A stretch of 14,830 bases of DNA from O2-02-FULL-42-9 sp038043025 (lineage in GTDB: Bacteria; Pseudomonadota; Gammaproteobacteria; UBA12402): NCBI GenBank assembly GCA_038043025.1, contig JBBTCW010000033.1:1-14830 (forward strand). Direction: 5' to 3'. Made by a program: the position numbers and the translations under genes. The notes under the pieces are model-generated. The model did no database searches and was not told the origin of the DNA. It saw nothing but the letters and a program-made list of their open reading frames with translations. The first letter of the stretch is position 1. The number at the start of each line of letters is the position of its first letter. This document shows, piece after piece, positions 13,025 to 14,830 of this stretch.

Positions 13025-13153
13025 ATTGACACCATGAAAGATATTGAGCGACTAGAAAAACAAATGTATCTGCATGCGCAAAATTTAGAATTTGAAGAAG
13101 CGATTAAATTAAGAAATCGAGTCAAACGTTTAGAAGAGCAGCTGAAAAAGTAA
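13025..13153 (+). pseudogene. Duplicated uvrB 3' end, copy 3 (UVR motif only)
   Basis: These 129 bases match native uvrB 8113-8241, almost exactly the UvrC-interacting UVR motif (residues 623-664). Three or four mismatches lie near its left end; the rest is identical. An ATG at 13034 opens an intact 39-residue frame. The left border lies a few bases past CAACCTACG, the same repeat end that borders copy 2. The base context after the stop (TAATCCTTTG) is the same as in copy 2. It closes the second cargo block. Confidence 0.9.
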
Positions 13154-13490
13154 TCCTTTGTCGTATTTCTTTGTAAGAAAAAACTTATACAAAATAATAA
13201 AAAAACAGATGAAAAATGAATTGTATTTTGTTTTTTTGAAGTTACAATGTCGAACATCGGTAAACGTGATGAGCTGGTTAGAGTCCAAAAATTTGGATCA
13301 CTAAATCATTTCTAAATGATTATCGTGAAACGCCTTTAGAGAACCTGATCAATTTTGTAAAGCAAAAGTAAAAAGCCTGATCAACTTTTTGTTTGAATAT
13401 ATTGCGGCCAGTTTAGAAATAAAAACTTTTTTCTAACTCTGGCTGCAATAGGCGTCTTTCCCTTGATTGCGACCTCTTTTTTCTCATTAA
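13154..13490. other. Gene-free, AT-rich spacer with several short hairpins
   Basis: No convincing gene was found. Visible structures are an 8-bp hairpin (AATCATTT/AAATGATT, 13304-13321), a direct repeat of CCTGATCAA about 26 bases apart (near 13350 and 13376), and the large hairpin at 13400-13450. It may hold debris of an earlier insertion between the uvrB copy and the permease gene. Confidence 0.5.
13400..13450. repeat. Long imperfect hairpin downstream of the permease gene
   Basis: Outer arms TATTGCGGCCAG (13400-13411) and CTGGCTGCAATA (13439-13450) pair with one G.U. Inner arms TTAGAAA (13413-13419) and TTTCTAA (13430-13436) pair perfectly. A 1x2 internal loop separates them. No T-run follows on the minus strand, so it is unlikely to be a simple terminator. 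Confidence 0.5.
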
Positions 13491-14690
13491 TCAAAAAATA
13501 TATGACGAGATCTGTCCGCCCATTAATACAACGGCCAAGATAATAATGAGCAATAGCGTAATTTTTCCACCCCAAACTCGATGCGTTTCGCTGATCTTCT
13601 TTTTATGATAACGGCCGCGCCATACCATTAACGCAGGCATCAACATTGATATTGTGACACAAAAGATGCCAGCATAACTCAATGTCTCAATAAAAACACC
13701 GGGGGCAATTAAAACAATCGTCAAAGGTGGCAAGAAAGCGAATGCATAAAGCCACAACGAGTGGTTGCCATATTTTGGCCATCTTAATCCATCGGATAAA
13801 AAATCGGTTAACGCGAGCGATACGCCTAAAAAAGATGTGATAGAACAAATCGATGTAAATGCATGTGCAAGTGTGGTGATCCAGGTGTTTTGTAAATAGT
13901 GACTCAAGGAATGCGACAAATCACTGGTGACATGTCTGGAAGTTGCCATTTGCATTAAACTATCTGGCCCATGCGTTGGTAATGCACCTTGTACGACGGC
14001 AATCCATAAAATATAAAAAACAAGAGGAATAATGCTGCCGATTAAGATTGCTAATCGTAGTTTTTTCGCATCACTGTTAAAATAGCTGCGCAAGCTTGGG
14101 ATAATAATATTAAAGCCAAATGATGTTGAAATAATCATCAACGTTGAAATCAAAAGTTTCGGTTGACCGGCAAAAAGTTGCGTGGTTTTTACGAATGGTG
14201 CGATAGCGGCAATAATTAATACATAAATAATTAATTTAGCAGACATCAATGCGCGATTGAACAAATCCACGGATGCAATGCCGCGATAGACAATGCTGCC
14301 TAACACAAGGGTAACAAGCAGCGTCCCATGAGTGGGTGAAATTTTAAAGCCAGTCATTTTAAAAAAGCCATAAGCTACATCGCTGCTGCTGGAAATATAA
14401 GCGGAGAGTAGGGCATACAATAAAGCCAAATAAGCGATCCACATGACTGCAGCGCCCGTTTTGCCCAGGGTAAATCGCGCCATCGAAATAAGGTTGCTGT
14501 TTTCGGGCAACCAGAGATTGACCTCAAGCAATAGAAAAGCGGATATTGTCATCGCCAGCCAAATGCCGATCAAGGAGATGACCGACACAATAAATCCTTG
14601 CTGTGCGCAGGCAATCGGCAGTGCTAGGAGTCCCGCTCCGATGCAGGTGCCTAAAATTAATAGTATGCCGCCAATGAATTTGAGGTTCAC
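13491..14690 (-). CDS. Aromatic amino acid permease (TyrP/Mtr, HAAAP family)
   Basis: This 399-residue integral membrane protein has about eleven hydrophobic segments. It starts with the family hallmark GGILLILGTCIGAGLLALP (residues 7-25), which forms the broken first helix of the substrate site. STSFGFNIIIPSLRSYF in the centre and FLGVSLALTDFLSDGL later are also typical of the TyrP, Mtr and TnaB transporters. These carry tyrosine or tryptophan with protons across the inner membrane; which one cannot be read from the sequence. The start codon appears to be GTG; no strong Shine-Dalgarno sequence lies near it and the frame stays open a little upstream, so the exact start is uncertain. No neighbouring gene is in the same orientation. 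Confidence 0.9.
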   Translation of the reverse strand: MNLKFIGGILLILGTCIGAGLLALPIACAQQGFIVSVISLIGIWLAMTISAFLLLEVNLWLPENSNLISMARFTLGKTGAAVMWIAYLALLYALLSAYISSSSDVAYGFFKMTGFKISPTHGTLLVTLVLGSIVYRGIASVDLFNRALMSAKLIIYVLIIAAIAPFVKTTQLFAGQPKLLISTLMIISTSFGFNIIIPSLRSYFNSDAKKLRLAILIGSIIPLVFYILWIAVVQGALPTHGPDSLMQMATSRHVTSDLSHSLSHYLQNTWITTLAHAFTSICSITSFLGVSLALTDFLSDGLRWPKYGNHSLWLYAFAFLPPLTIVLIAPGVFIETLSYAGIFCVTISMLMPALMVWRGRYHKKKISETHRVWGGKITLLLIIILAVVLMGGQISSYIF

Positions 14691-14830
14691 GGGGGCATTA
14701 TTGCTTATTTCCCGGAGGGATGCTATCTTTTGCCTTTTAAGGGTCTGTCACAGAATAAGTGGTACAGTTAGCGCCCAGATGATAGGCAGATTTGGACGTT
14801 CTGATTGAGAAAAAAAACGCACATAGCAGG

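Noticed and set aside
14443..14808. Plus-strand frame opposite the permease start
   Set aside because: It overlaps the permease coding sequence and has no recognisable domain or ribosome binding site.

Overview
The window suggests an AT-rich gammaproteobacterium, most likely of the Legionellales/Coxiella type. This rests on the UvrB sequence, an aminotransferase gene divergent from uvrB, a TyrP/Mtr-type permease and the dispersed palindromic repeats. It is an inference from protein resemblance and context; no search was run.

Region 1 (1 to about 3970) is a minus-strand run of small accessory genes: a cut-short P-loop kinase, CsaA, two VOC proteins, a GyrI-like effector-binding protein, an HD-domain protein and a ComB-type phosphatase. 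Most lack a clear Shine-Dalgarno sequence. They are separated by GTTAGGC/GCCTAAC-like motifs resembling integron attC ends. The block looks horizontally acquired, perhaps from a Bacteroidota-like source. No integrase is present.

Region 2 (about 3970-4400) holds a tRNA-Asn(GUU) gene on the minus strand, split inside its anticodon by a 276-nt group I intron. It has a good sigma-70 promoter upstream and a hairpin terminator downstream. This is the most striking feature of the window.

Region 3 (4400-8241) is core-like: a 78-bp palindromic repeat, a small DUF1761-type membrane protein, a class I aminotransferase and uvrB. The aminotransferase and uvrB are divergent, and a short palindrome overlaps both predicted -35 boxes.

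Region 4 (8242-13153) is an accessory block inserted behind uvrB. The 3' end of uvrB occurs three times: the native end, a 291-nt copy at 10305-10595 and a 129-nt copy at 13025-13153. These copies bracket two cargo segments. The first carries an AbiEi/AbiEii-type toxin-antitoxin pair. The second carries a RelB/RelE-type pair, a serine hydrolase of the beta-lactamase fold and a VOC protein. Two families of palindromic repeats lie at the joints, and one palindrome appears split in two around the AbiE cargo. The pattern suggests repeated insertion at, or segmental duplication of, the uvrB 3' end.

Region 5 (13154-14830) contains a hairpin-rich spacer and an aromatic amino acid permease gene on the minus strand.
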